62,022 nucleotides of DNA from DATFMH01 sp035267045 (GTDB lineage: Bacteria; Bacteroidota; Rhodothermia; Balneolales; DATFMH01). The first letter of the stretch is position 1, and every line of letters begins with the position of its first letter. The stretch is taken from contig DATFMH010000066.1 in NCBI GenBank assembly GCA_035267045.1, forward strand, positions 1 through 62,022, read 5' to 3'. Made by a program: the position numbers and the translations under genes. Shown piece after piece: positions 19,699 through 28,726 of this stretch. The notes beneath the pieces were generated by a model. That model had not been told where the DNA came from. It was given only the letters and a program-made list of their open reading frames with translations, and ran no database searches.

Positions 19699-19712
19699 TG
19701 TTACCGGTAACA
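19699..19712. promoter_or_regulatory. Perfect palindromic operator, LacI family type
   Basis: TGTTACCGGTAACA is a perfect 14-base palindrome with a central CG, the usual form of LacI-family operators. It closely matches the GntR/IdnR operator form of enteric bacteria (ATGTTACCGATAACA). It ends 2 bases before a -7 promoter element, so a bound repressor would block RNA polymerase on the GH28 promoter. Either LacI regulator of this window could be its reader, but none is proven. Confidence 0.75.
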
Positions 19713-19714
19713 TA

Positions 19715-19722
19715 TAATTTTG
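19715..19722 (+). promoter_or_regulatory. Promoter -7 element (TAATTTTG) for the GH28 gene
   Basis: TAATTTTG fits the Bacteroidota consensus TAnnTTTG. The expected upstream TTG is found only at 14-base spacing (19698-19700), inside the palindrome edge, so the -33 part is weak or the gene needs activation. Confidence 0.5.
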
Positions 19723-19866
19723 CAAAAGATCCTAAATATTTAATAAAAATTGTTACCCATATTTTTGTTCTCAATATCCACCACTAAAATCAAGCAAAAA
19801 ATGAATATGAACCAATTGTTACATACTCTCTTCATTGATCGATGTTTGTATAGATATAAATCAATA

Positions 19867-21456
19867 ATGAATAAACCGGGTCACTTTCTACCCGTTATGC
19901 CCATAATAGTTCTTTTATTGTTAGCACCTGCCACCATTACTGTGGCAAAATCCAATGGTAAAAAAGGCACATTCAGCGCAGCCGTAAAATCTCCATTATC
20001 TGGAATCGTTTACAATGTAAAAGATTACGGCGCAACTGGAAAAGGAACCACGCTTGATTCTCCGGCAATAAACAAAGCTATTGAAGATGCAGCTAAACAC
20101 GGTGGTGGCACGGTCCTTTTTCCTTCCGGAACTTATCTTTCCGGTTCCATTCGATTGAAAAGCAACATTACCCTGTATTTGAGTCATGGTGCCGAAATAG
20201 TAGCTTCTTCCAATCCTTCCGCATATGATAAAGCTCAACCCAATAAATGGAGTCAATATCAGGATTACGGGCACAGTCATTGGCGTAATAGCCTGATTTG
20301 GGGAATTAATTTAAAGAACATCTCCATTTTGGGTCCCGGTTTGATTTATGGAAAAGGATTAACCCGTTTACGTAATAAAAAAGGTATTGGAGATAAGACG
20401 ATCGCCTTAAGAACCTGCCATAATGTAATCATGCGTGATTTTAAAATTCTCTATGGCGGACATTTCGGAATTCTCCTAAATGGAGACAATAATGTAACGA
20501 TCGATAATCTGATCATAGATACCAATCGGGATGGTATGGATATCGGTTGTACACAAAACGTTCATATCTCAAATTGTACGGTTAATTCCCCTTATGATGA
20601 TGCTATCGTCTTAAAAAGTTCTTATACGCTTGGTTACAACAAACCGACTACAGATGTTACAATATCAGATTGTATTGTTTCTGGTGGTTACAAAATTGGT
20701 ACCGTTCTTGATGGAACATATAAACTACGAAATCGAAAAAAACATTATGGATATGGAACAGGCCGTATCAAGCTGGGAACGGAATCGAATGGAGGTTTTA
20801 AGAATATATCCATTACCAATTGCGTTTTTGACCGTTGTATGGGATTGGCTATTGAAGAAGTGGATGGAGGTTCTCTTCAGGATTTAACTATTTCGAATAT
20901 TACTATGCGACATATTTTGAGTACTCCAATTTTCATTCGCTTAGGCAGGCGTCAACGTGCCCCAAAAGGAACCCCTGTCGGAAATATTAAACGAGTCGAT
21001 ATCAGCAATATTAATGTTTATGATGCTGATCCTAAAAATGCGTCTATCATTAGCGGTATACCCAGTCATGATATTCAGAATGTAAAAATCAGTAATGTTA
21101 GTATTGTATATAAAGGTGGCGGAACAAAAAAAGAAGCCAAAATCGTACCTCCTGAAAAAGCAGCGGGTTACCCAGAACCCACAAGATTCGGTGCTATTCC
21201 ATCCTATGGATTTTATATTCGTCACGTAAAAGGCATTGAGTTTAATAATATCAATCTGCGTTATGAAAAAAGAGATGAACGTCCTGCATTTATTTTGAAT
21301 GATGTGCAAAATGCTCGTTTTTATAATATTCATGCTGAAGTGGCACCTGGCGTTGCTCACTTCATCTTAAAAAACGTGCGAAAATTTTCCATTGATCAAT
21401 CCGGACCAATCGAAAATACCAGGGTATTAAATACTTCACATAAGGTTATTCAATAA
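19867..21456 (+). CDS. GH28 family pectinase-like parallel beta-helix enzyme
   Basis: This is a glycoside hydrolase family 28 protein (polygalacturonase/rhamnogalacturonan hydrolase group), about 529 residues from this start. It begins with a signal-like segment (HFLPVMPIIVLLLLAPATITVA), then VKDYGATGKGTTLDSPAINKAI, the usual opening of the family. Of the four catalytic motifs, the aspartates survive in NRDGMDIG and SPYDDAIVLKS and the RIK motif in GTGRIKLGTESNGG, but the expected GHG is KIG. This altered set occurs in subgroups acting on galacturonides or rhamnogalacturonan fragments, so exact activity is open. Start choice: 19867 gives the best signal peptide; ATG 19801 is an alternative. 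It lies divergent to GH31. Confidence 0.82.
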   Translation: MNKPGHFLPVMPIIVLLLLAPATITVAKSNGKKGTFSAAVKSPLSGIVYNVKDYGATGKGTTLDSPAINKAIEDAAKHGGGTVLFPSGTYLSGSIRLKSNITLYLSHGAEIVASSNPSAYDKAQPNKWSQYQDYGHSHWRNSLIWGINLKNISILGPGLIYGKGLTRLRNKKGIGDKTIALRTCHNVIMRDFKILYGGHFGILLNGDNNVTIDNLIIDTNRDGMDIGCTQNVHISNCTVNSPYDDAIVLKSSYTLGYNKPTTDVTISDCIVSGGYKIGTVLDGTYKLRNRKKHYGYGTGRIKLGTESNGGFKNISITNCVFDRCMGLAIEEVDGGSLQDLTISNITMRHILSTPIFIRLGRRQRAPKGTPVGNIKRVDISNINVYDADPKNASIISGIPSHDIQNVKISNVSIVYKGGGTKKEAKIVPPEKAAGYPEPTRFGAIPSYGFYIRHVKGIEFNNINLRYEKRDERPAFILNDVQNARFYNIHAEVAPGVAHFILKNVRKFSIDQSGPIENTRVLNTSHKVIQ

Positions 21457-21474
21457 TCAAAAGTAAATAAGAAA

Positions 21475-21545
21475 ATACCCGTCTGATGGCCCATGATAAT
21501 CTGATGTTTTGACAAAAGTCCGGATTTTTAGCCATCAGGCGGATA
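21475..21545 (+). repeat. Long stem-loop after the GH28 gene (pair member 1)
   Basis: The arms ATACCCGTCTGATGGC (21475-21490) and GCCATCAGGCGGATAT (21530-21545) pair over 16 positions with one mismatch and one G-T wobble around a loop of about 39 bases. It starts 19 bases after the stop codon. A closely related stem lies after the beta-helix gene at 34129-34195, in the same orientation relative to its gene. Confidence 0.7.
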
Positions 21546-21602
21546 TTGTATTTATTGGGATTTTTCTGATTAGCCTATCCAAATGATATTTTAGTTAAAT
21601 TT

Positions 21603-23390
21603 TTAAAAAGGGACCCGATTGACATCCTCATCTTCACGAAATTGCAAATCATGCAATCGCTTATATGTCCCCCCCTGTCGTAGTAAATCCACATGCGTTC
21701 CATCCTGTACTATTCTTCCATTATCAAGGACGATAATCCTATCGGCGTGTTTAACCGTTGATAAGCGGTGCGCGATGATAAAACTCGTGCGCTTATGCAT
21801 AATACGATCCAGTGCTTCCTGTACGAGACTCTCGGATTCAGAATCGAGTGATGAAGTGGCTTCATCAAGTAATAGTATCCGGGGATCTTTCAATATAGCT
21901 CTTGCGAGGGCTATCCGTTGACGTTGCCCGCCACTTAATTTTACTCCTCGTTCACCTATCCGGGCATCGTAACCACCCGGTATGACTGAAATAAACGTAT
22001 CTGCATTTGCGGATTTTGCAGCTTCAACAACTTCATCATCGGTAGCGGATATCTTGCCATACCTGATATTATCGCGGATACTGCTACTAAATAATTGCAC
22101 ATCCTGAGGCACAAGGGCAATCTGCTCGCGCAGCGATTGAGTCGTTACATTTGTTATCGGATAATCGTCAATTGTTATTTGTCCTGATACCGGATCAAAA
22201 AAACGAGGAATCAAATGCATTAGAGTTGTCTTGCCGGCACCACTTGGGCCGACAATTGCAACGGTCTCACCAGGATTAACTGTAAATGATATATCATAGA
22301 GAACACTCCGGCCTTTCTCATAGGCAAATTCCACACGGTTAAAATCTACCCTTCCTTCAATACGAGGTAAATTTTCAGCCCCGGGTTCATCAACAATTTC
22401 CGGTGATTTTAGCAACAATTCAAATATGCGATCCGTGGCACCTGCAGCGGTATTAAATGTGGTATATAGCCTTGACAACATACCAACCGAACGAGATATA
22501 TTGAATGCATAAAAGATAAAAGCAACCAAATCTCCCGTTGTCAGACGTCCGGCCAATACCTCAAACCCACCAAACCAGAATATGATCACAAGTACCGTCA
22601 TAAACATAAGGCCAATACCCGACCAAAATAAGGTTGTCACGAGTATTTTACGCCGTGCGGTTTGGAAAAGAGACTCTACCGATTCATTATAACGTTTAAT
22701 TTCATAGGGTTCCCGGGCGAATGCTTTGACAATCCGTACAGCGCCTAATGCTTCTTCAGCCACCGAAGTAGTATCCGCTAAACGATCCTGCACACGCCGT
22801 GCCAACACCCGAATCCGATTTCCAAAATAACGGGTAGCCAGGGTTACCGCAGGTACCGTAAGAAAAATGACAGCACTTAACCTCCAATTTAAATATATCA
22901 TCAAAGCTAACGAGCCTATTAAAGAAAAGATCGTGGTTAACATCTCTGGCATCGAATCGGTAACCGCCGTTCTGATTGATGAGACATCATTGGTAAGCCG
23001 GGATGTTATTTCACCAAGACGTGTATTGGCAAAAAACATAAATCCCATATGCTGTAAATGCTCATAAAGACGTTTTCTCAGATCTGTTATAACACGTTCA
23101 CCCACCCATTCCAGCCAATAGTTACCTACGAACGATAATACTGCTTGCAATAAAAATAACCCCAATAAACCAACAGTCAGCATATTTAGCATGTGTTTAT
23201 TGGTATTTTGAAAAACGGCATCCAATAACGCACGTAAACCTAACGGTACCGTAAGCCAGACGGCCGATGCCAAAACAGTTAACAAAATGCCGGTATAAAA
23301 AAGCTTTCTATAAGGCTTGCTGAGTACAAAAATTCGCTTAAATGCCACCCTTAAGGTAACCGCCGAATTCTTTTCTTTTTCTTCTTTCAT
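21603..23390 (-). CDS. ABC transporter, fused permease and ATPase (MsbA/lipid-exporter type)
   Basis: This half-transporter of about 595 residues acts as a homodimer or heterodimer. The N-terminal membrane domain (about 25-310) has six predicted helices and the coupling region FFANTRLGEITSRLTNDVSSIR. The ATPase domain has Walker A GPSGAGKTTL near residue 383, the signature LSGGQRQRIALARAIL, Walker B ILLLDEATSSLD, and the H-loop IIAHRLSTVKHADRI. Lipid A/lipid flipping or drug export are the usual roles. I start at the ATG at 23390; the codon before is TTG. No gene beside it identifies the cargo. Confidence 0.92.
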   Translation of the reverse strand: MKEEKEKNSAVTLRVAFKRIFVLSKPYRKLFYTGILLTVLASAVWLTVPLGLRALLDAVFQNTNKHMLNMLTVGLLGLFLLQAVLSFVGNYWLEWVGERVITDLRKRLYEHLQHMGFMFFANTRLGEITSRLTNDVSSIRTAVTDSMPEMLTTIFSLIGSLALMIYLNWRLSAVIFLTVPAVTLATRYFGNRIRVLARRVQDRLADTTSVAEEALGAVRIVKAFAREPYEIKRYNESVESLFQTARRKILVTTLFWSGIGLMFMTVLVIIFWFGGFEVLAGRLTTGDLVAFIFYAFNISRSVGMLSRLYTTFNTAAGATDRIFELLLKSPEIVDEPGAENLPRIEGRVDFNRVEFAYEKGRSVLYDISFTVNPGETVAIVGPSGAGKTTLMHLIPRFFDPVSGQITIDDYPITNVTTQSLREQIALVPQDVQLFSSSIRDNIRYGKISATDDEVVEAAKSANADTFISVIPGGYDARIGERGVKLSGGQRQRIALARAILKDPRILLLDEATSSLDSESESLVQEALDRIMHKRTSFIIAHRLSTVKHADRIIVLDNGRIVQDGTHVDLLRQGGTYKRLHDLQFREDEDVNRVPF

Positions 23391-23514
23391 CAAACTCTGA
23401 TCATTTTAATCCGATATACTTACGAATAATACGAAAAATCACCGTTTAGAGTTTGAAGTATTACGACTAAGGGTTTAGAAGTAAATATTATTATTAAATT
23501 TAAAGACTTAAAAA

Positions 23515-23545
23515 AAGTCAGCCAGATTTTAACATCTGGCTGCCT
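23515..23545 (-). terminator. Intrinsic terminator after the AhpD-like gene
   Basis: A nine-pair stem CAGCCAGAT/ATCTGGCTG (23519-23527 with 23534-23542) with a 6-base loop is followed on the minus strand by ACTTTTTTT. It lies just after the AhpD-like stop codon and before the ABC gene, separating the two transcripts. Confidence 0.8.
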
Positions 23546-23557
23546 TTTTCTGAACAT

Positions 23558-23962
23558 TTATTTAACTGAAGCTTTTTCTCTTTGGGATTTACGAATATAG
23601 TCACTGGCCCTGTTTATTTCTGACGTGAATTGATCGAAATCTATCTGTAAGCCATTAATATAGGTGCTCCAACCGGACGTATGCTTGGCATAATGCAAAG
23701 CATTCTCAATCTCTTCCTCTGTGGCGCCATGCAGCTTTGCTAATTCTGTGTGAAACAGTTCACAGTAACGACATTTGGTGGCAGCGGATACAGCCACTCC
23801 CATGAGTTCCCTATACTTTTGTGGAATCGGACCGTCATCCAGTTCAAGCATTTTAAACAATTCCCACTCTTGTTCCAATGATTGATCGGGTACAGATTTA
23901 AACATACTCGGTATTAATCCGAATATCTCTTCTATCTGATGATATATTTCATTGCGGTTCAT
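23558..23962 (-). CDS. AhpD-like / carboxymuconolactone decarboxylase family protein
   Basis: This 134-residue all-alpha protein has the family's redox motif in AATKCRYCELFHTELAKLHGA: a CxxC pair with a downstream histidine, near residues 67-87. Members act as alkylhydroperoxidase-type thiol reductases, but many are uncharacterised. I place the start at 23962, where GGAG lies 8 bases upstream on the minus strand. The open frame extends 53 codons further, but that stretch looks noncoding (hydrophobic and low complexity). A small antioxidant enzyme is the likely role. It ends at a terminator. Confidence 0.82.
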   Translation of the reverse strand: MNRNEIYHQIEEIFGLIPSMFKSVPDQSLEQEWELFKMLELDDGPIPQKYRELMGVAVSAATKCRYCELFHTELAKLHGATEEEIENALHYAKHTSGWSTYINGLQIDFDQFTSEINRASDYIRKSQREKASVK

Positions 23963-24539
23963 ATAGATATCTCCATTTTTTAGTTTGATCACTTTATAAT
24001 GCCACCATTCATTTTTAATATATTCAGTAACATTATACTGTGCTTTTTGCAGCAGTTTGTAGAAATAAACCTGACTTAAAATTATATTATATATTATTGT
24101 TTTTACTTCATTTACTAACATAACTAACTCATAGGATAATATTTACTATTTCGAAGTGATCAGGATAACAACAGTGGAAGAATTCGAAGGTATTCGATAC
24201 CAGTTTAGTTGAAATTCTTTATTGTTTTATTCAACTGTAAGCAATAGGGTTAATGGATAACCTCTTTACTATGTTACTGATTACATACAGATACTGTAAT
24301 TGCATCTATATTTAATACATTAAGATTTTAAAATTGAATATTTATTAATAATTAAAGAGGTCAATGATTTGTCTTATTCAGATTATTTAGTAAGATGTCT
24401 TTTTTATTACAATAAGTATTCTTGTGAATAACCAGCATTCTGTTAACTTTCCCATTATTGAACTTTCATAATCACTTCAACCTGGCAGGTTTAGGATATT
24501 AATGAAGTGATTGATACATATAATACTAGTGGAGGTGGT
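23963..24539. other. Gene-free AT-rich region
   Basis: This interval of nearly 580 bases separates the AhpD-like gene from the small membrane protein gene. I see no RNA fold or coding remnant of note. Confidence 0.4.
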
Positions 24540-24899
24540 ATGTTTCGCTTAAAAAAAATTGACCTTTTATCGGTCGCTATTTATTCCTTTATAATGTATT
24601 TCATTTTAAGCCTTTTATTCATCATACCCATGAGTATGGTTTTTACAATGATTAATCGCTTAATGCCAGGCATGATGGGACAGGAACAACCGACATTATT
24701 TCCATTTTTCAGTGGGATATTTCTCGTGATATTGCCTGTCATTTATTCGTTTTTCGGAACTATTATGAATGTGATAATAGCACTGGCCTATAACCTGATT
24801 TCAATAAAGCTGGGTGGATTGAAATTCAGTATCGAGAAAATTTCAGAATATGATGATTCAGATAAAAATAATAATGATGAAGGCAGAAACATGTTTTGA
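24540..24899 (+). CDS. Small membrane protein of unknown function (DUF3566-like pattern)
   Basis: This 119-residue protein has two long hydrophobic segments (about residues 9-33 and 52-80) separated by a short loop. It ends in YNLISIKLGGLKFSIEKI and an acidic tail. The start at 24540 has a strong GGAGGT site six bases upstream; the open frame runs eleven codons further without support. The order 'two helices, YNL, then GG and a beta-strand-like end' recalls DUF3566 proteins of actinobacteria; this is a resemblance I cannot test here. No function can be named, and no neighbour helps. Confidence 0.65.
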   Translation: MFRLKKIDLLSVAIYSFIMYFILSLLFIIPMSMVFTMINRLMPGMMGQEQPTLFPFFSGIFLVILPVIYSFFGTIMNVIIALAYNLISIKLGGLKFSIEKISEYDDSDKNNNDEGRNMF

Positions 24900-25294
24900 T
24901 AAAACCAGTGGAGTCATTCTTTGATAGATGGTGCAATATTTTGATGTTATAGATTCTATAATCTGCAGGCACAAAAATAGTATTATGATTATGTCTATTT
25001 CTGAAAATATAAATTCGAAATCATTTCGCCCCACAAATTATGACTGTACCTGAATGAAATTAAATTGTTAGTATCCTGATACTACACATAAGGTTTGAGA
25101 AATATCATTTTTGACAAAAAATGCATAAATTATTGCAATTAAGCGGAAATGACAGGGTTGTTTAATTCATTTTAGTACATTACTTTTGTAAATTATATAG
25201 GCTTTATTAATCATTTTGTTTTGATTGAACTTATATAATATATAAGTAATCATTGTCATATTAATATTTGTTTATATCTATTTAGTTTTATTAC
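24900..25294. other. Intergenic region with the lacI-family gene promoter
   Basis: This AT-rich gene-free interval between the small membrane protein and the LacI-family regulator holds a good Bacteroidota-type promoter at 25158-25188 that reads toward the regulator. I see nothing else that I can support. Confidence 0.5.
25158..25188 (+). promoter_or_regulatory. Bacteroidota-type promoter of the LacI-family gene
   Basis: TTG at 25158-25160, then 20 bases, then TACTTTTG at 25181-25188. This fits the TTG-N19-21-TAnnTTTG promoter form and leaves an untranslated leader of about 100 bases before the regulator's ATG. Confidence 0.65.
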
Positions 25295-26344
25295 ATGAGG
25301 AAACGTAACGAGGTAACTATATACGATATAGCACGCAAACTGGATCTCTCTCCAGCTACAGTGAGCCGTGGTCTTAATGATCATCCTGGAATCAAGGACA
25401 GTACAAAAAAGCGTATCAATCGGATGGCTGAAAAACTCGGCTATCGTGTTAATACTTTTGCCAGCAACTTACGCAGGCAACGATCCAATACCCTGGGTGT
25501 AATTGTACCGCGTTTAAATAGCGAATTCATGTCCAAGGTACTGTCAGAAATGGAGAAAGTTGCTAACGAAGCTGGCTATAACCTCATTATCAGCCAGTCA
25601 CTCGAAACTGTTGAAAAAGAAATAGCCAACACAAAAACCATGTTCAACAGTCGTGTTGATGGCTTATTAGTCTCTTTAGCCTATGATACAAAAGATCTGT
25701 CACATATAAATGCTTTCGTGAAAGCGGGCATTCCCCTGGTATTCTTTGACCGAATGGCTGAACATCTAAATGTCACAAGTGTGATAATCGACAATTATAA
25801 AGCAGGTTATGAGGTTACCAACCATTTGATTGAGCAAGGATGCATCAATATTATCCATATCACAGCCAACCAGTTGCGCAATGTATATCGTGACAGGCTC
25901 AGAGGATATAAACAGGCATTATTAGAACATGATATCCCCTTTGACAAGAATTGTGTGATCATAACCGATCTGAGCGAGGAAGCTGGTGTGATAATAGCAA
26001 AAAAAATCCTGGCGATGGATAAGCTACCCGACGGTATATTTGTAGCCAATGATGCATGTGCCGTAAGCTGTATGATGACCCTGAAAGAGGCCGGTATCCA
26101 TATCCCGCGTGATATCGCCGTTGCAGGATTTAATAATTCCCCAATCTCACGGGTTATAGTACCCAAGCTGACCACCGTTAATTACCCGGCAAGGAAAATG
26201 GGTGAAGTGGCTATGAATAAGTTGATCAATTATCTAAATGGTACAACGAACATAAATGAAACTAATACGGTCATTCTGCACTCGGAATTAATTGTGAGGA
26301 ATTCCACGATGAGAAAATCTTTGGTCCACAAAAATGGCAAATAA
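25295..26344 (+). CDS. LacI family transcriptional regulator
   Basis: This 349-residue LacI/GalR regulator has a helix-turn-helix at residues 5-25 (TIYDIARKLDLSPATVSRGLND) followed by the hinge (YRVNTFASNLRRQRSNTLGVIVP) and a sugar-binding-protein-like effector domain to about residue 338. The last eleven residues (MRKSLVHKNGK) go beyond the usual LIVRNST end and might come from adjacent inserted DNA. Its position just before the GH30 and GH43 genes suggests control of xylan genes. The palindromic operators upstream of GH28 and the TonB receptor are candidate targets. The effector is unknown, probably a sugar or sugar acid. Confidence 0.92.
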   Translation: MRKRNEVTIYDIARKLDLSPATVSRGLNDHPGIKDSTKKRINRMAEKLGYRVNTFASNLRRQRSNTLGVIVPRLNSEFMSKVLSEMEKVANEAGYNLIISQSLETVEKEIANTKTMFNSRVDGLLVSLAYDTKDLSHINAFVKAGIPLVFFDRMAEHLNVTSVIIDNYKAGYEVTNHLIEQGCINIIHITANQLRNVYRDRLRGYKQALLEHDIPFDKNCVIITDLSEEAGVIIAKKILAMDKLPDGIFVANDACAVSCMMTLKEAGIHIPRDIAVAGFNNSPISRVIVPKLTTVNYPARKMGEVAMNKLINYLNGTTNINETNTVILHSELIVRNSTMRKSLVHKNGK

Positions 26345-26480
26345 TAGAAAACCTGTTGCCGGAAGGCCGTTCTAACATCTGATCTGATATGGTTTGTTAA
26401 GAGGATTACCAAAATATCCAGGGAATCTGGTCTTGTTCTATATTTGGGAAAAATTTAGCTCACATAATGTGCTTACATTG
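26330..26480 (+). pseudogene. Possible transposase remnant (IS5-type N-terminus)
   Basis: In a frame different from the LacI gene, starting within its last codons, the translation reads KWQIIENLLPEGR, then after two stops EDYQNIQGI and later FGKNLAH. This recalls the opening of IS5-family transposases (W..IE.LLP...GR...D...V..GI.W.LRTG..W). The match is short, broken and partly by eye, and no inverted ends are seen. Confidence 0.2.
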
Positions 26481-26989
26481 AACACTTTTAGCTTTTCTCT
26501 CTTTTCAGAGCTGAAAAATGACCCAATCTGTTAATAGGAACGATGAACGTTATATGCATTTAATTTTCTGCGAATCCATGTTAATCTATACTATTTCTCA
26601 AGTGGTTATGGATCGACTTTTCCTATCTCTAGCTCGATTTGGTCCATAGGTATCAGAGTATCCTGTTTATCTATCAGAGAATGAATTGTCTGTCTTCTGA
26701 AAAATATGTATGATCTTTTCTATTCACAGGAGCAACCTATAAAGTAACATTGTTATAATTATTGAAACAGGTTGCATTAATCATATCATGAACTAAGGTT
26801 TTTCTGTTACTAAAAAAAATTATAATACTTTAATAAATTTTCTTAATTTTCCATCACAATCATTTAGGGTATTAATCTATTTATACATATAAGATTAATC
26901 TAATTAAGAGGACATCATCTAACCAACCTAAACTGGCAGCTTATTTCTATTAAAAATGGGCTCTTCAAGTTTATTAATACCCTATTATT
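26345..26989. other. Gene-free interval before the GH30 gene
   Basis: About 645 bases between the LacI gene and the xylanase gene. The first 130 bases hold a weak transposase-like remnant. The rest is AT-rich and must hold the GH30 promoter, which I cannot place with confidence. Confidence 0.4.
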
Positions 26990-28564
26990 ATGAATTATAA
27001 AATCAAATACTCTAAACGTTTAATTCCCGGAATACTCCTTTACGGCCTTGTTTTACTTGTAACATTTTCCTCCAAAACCTATGCCCAGGATACCCATATT
27101 TATATGGATAGTACCGCACAGGTAATAAGAGGTTATGGCGCAGCTAACATTGTTAACTGGCGCCCGGATATGACAAATAGTGAAATCAACGAAGCATTTG
27201 GTACCGGAAAAGGGCAACTCGGTTTTTCTATTCTTCGTCTTCGTATCCCTCCAAATCAAAATGAATGGAGTGCTTATGTGTCCACAGCAAAAAAAGCGTA
27301 TGACATGGGGGTAAAAATAATTGCTTCCCCATGGTCTCCTCCCGGCAGTCTTAAAACAAATAACAGTACGGTAGCTGGCAGTCTTAAAGTTGATGCATAC
27401 GGTCAATATGCCGCTCATCTGAAAGCGTTCGTAAATTATATGGCGAATAAGGGCGTTAAATTGTATGCCGTTTCGGTTCAAAATGAACCAGATATTAATG
27501 TAAGCTATGAATCATGCGACTGGAGTCCTAACCAAATGTTACGATTCGTGAAAGAATATGGTGATTCTGTCGGTACCCGACTAATGGCACCGGAATCGTT
27601 CCAGTTCAGACGTGCCATGTCAGATCCTATACTTAATGATTCCACTGCCGCCGCACATCTGGATATTGTCGCCGGACATATTTATGGAGGAGGACTTGCC
27701 CAATATCCCCTTGCCCAAAAAAAAGGCAAAGAGGTTTGGATGACTGAACATATTACAGATAGTCAGGATCTAGGAAATCTTTGGCCTTTATCTCTTGACG
27801 TGGGTACGGAAATGCAAAAAGTAATGCAAGCCGATATGAGTGCTTATGTTTTTTGGTACATAGTAAGATATTATGGACCCATTGGAGATGGTTCGAACAG
27901 GACAATAGCAGGGGCAATAACTAAGCGTGGTTACGTTATGTCCCAGTTTTCAAGATTTATTCGTCCGGGAGATGTGAGAGTCAAGTCATTAGGACCAATT
28001 GGACGTGATTTTACTAATGTTATGGTAACAGCTTATAAAGATAGTGCCAATAAAGCTATTATTGTGGCTACAAATGCAAATTCATCATCCAAGACCATAA
28101 ATGTTATACTTGGTGATTCAACTTCCGGAACATTTCATACCTATATAACTTCGGATGCAAAAAACGTTGCAAAGGGAAATGATATAGATGCTTCTGGTAC
28201 CGGTTTTACAACAACACTGCCTGCACAAAGTATAACCACATTTGTAGCAGATACATTACATATCATCACTACCGCAACTGAAAAACAACCAAGTCTTCCG
28301 GGATCTTTTAAACTACTTCAAAATTATCCCAACCCCTTTAACCCCAGTACGATCATTCGATATCGACTACCAGCAGCGCGTCAGGTGACACTGAAAGTGT
28401 ATGATATACTCGGGCGCGAAGTAGCAACCCTGGTAAACGGTAAAGTCTCAGCAGGTGCACATCTGGTTCATTTTGATGCTTCACATCTGGCCAGCGGGAT
28501 ATATATCTATCGGCTCAAAGCCGGTAATTTTAGCCAAATACACAAGATGACACTCATTAAATAG
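26990..28564 (+). CDS. GH30 family xylanase with T9SS sorting domain
   Basis: This secreted endo-xylanase of glycoside hydrolase family 30, glucuronoxylanase-like group, has 524 residues. A signal peptide ends near KTYAQ (residue 33). The catalytic domain (about 37-420) shows IRGYGAANIVNW, SPWSPPGSLKTN, the acid/base Glu166 in VSVQNEPDI and the nucleophile Glu253 in VWMTEHI. The region Y-I-V-R-Y-Y-G-P near residue 290 aligns with the loop in which GH30 subfamily 8 enzymes hold the arginine that binds methylglucuronic acid; one arginine is kept. A type IX secretion sorting domain (about 450-524, NYPNPFNPSTIIRYRLP...) sends it to the outer surface. The enzyme probably opens glucuronoxylan for GH67 downstream. 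Confidence 0.9.
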   Translation: MNYKIKYSKRLIPGILLYGLVLLVTFSSKTYAQDTHIYMDSTAQVIRGYGAANIVNWRPDMTNSEINEAFGTGKGQLGFSILRLRIPPNQNEWSAYVSTAKKAYDMGVKIIASPWSPPGSLKTNNSTVAGSLKVDAYGQYAAHLKAFVNYMANKGVKLYAVSVQNEPDINVSYESCDWSPNQMLRFVKEYGDSVGTRLMAPESFQFRRAMSDPILNDSTAAAHLDIVAGHIYGGGLAQYPLAQKKGKEVWMTEHITDSQDLGNLWPLSLDVGTEMQKVMQADMSAYVFWYIVRYYGPIGDGSNRTIAGAITKRGYVMSQFSRFIRPGDVRVKSLGPIGRDFTNVMVTAYKDSANKAIIVATNANSSSKTINVILGDSTSGTFHTYITSDAKNVAKGNDIDASGTGFTTTLPAQSITTFVADTLHIITTATEKQPSLPGSFKLLQNYPNPFNPSTIIRYRLPAARQVTLKVYDILGREVATLVNGKVSAGAHLVHFDASHLASGIYIYRLKAGNFSQIHKMTLIK

Positions 28565-28594
28565 TAATTATTGATAACAAACTATTGATTACAT

Positions 28595-28628
28595 AGCACA
28601 AAGCCTTTTACTGGGGCTTTGTGCTTTT
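28595..28628 (+). terminator. Intrinsic terminator after the GH30 gene
   Basis: An 11-bp stem AGCACAAAGCC/GGCTTTGTGCT (28595-28605 with 28615-28625) with a nine-base loop is followed by TTTT. It lies 30 bases after the stop codon, so GH43 just downstream may need its own promoter or read-through. Confidence 0.85.
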
Positions 28629-28726
28629 AACACAGGAAGAAAAATAAAAAGCCCAGCCATGCTTTAATTTACTTCACAATTTTAATCTTTTTTAAGTATT
28701 CTCTTATTCTCTGGAGGGAACCGATT

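Larger units (their letters stand above)
19473..19866. other. Divergent control region of GH31 and GH28 genes
   Basis: This gene-free region holds a perfect LacI-type palindrome (19699-19712) followed directly by a TAATTTTG -7 element on the plus strand (19715-19722). Further sites for the minus-strand GH31 gene are not resolved. Bases 19750-19866 could encode an N-terminal extension of the GH28 protein if an earlier start is used. Confidence 0.6.

Noticed and set aside
23963..24121. N-terminal extension of the AhpD-like protein by 53 residues
   Set aside because: The extension has no family match and a good ribosome-binding site precedes the internal ATG at 23962.
12848..24262. Shared 13-mer TTAATGGATAACC at 12848-12860 and 24250-24262, forming a small inverted repeat
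   Set aside because: A shared 13-mer is expected by chance in a window of this size, the flanks differ and the stem is only five pairs.
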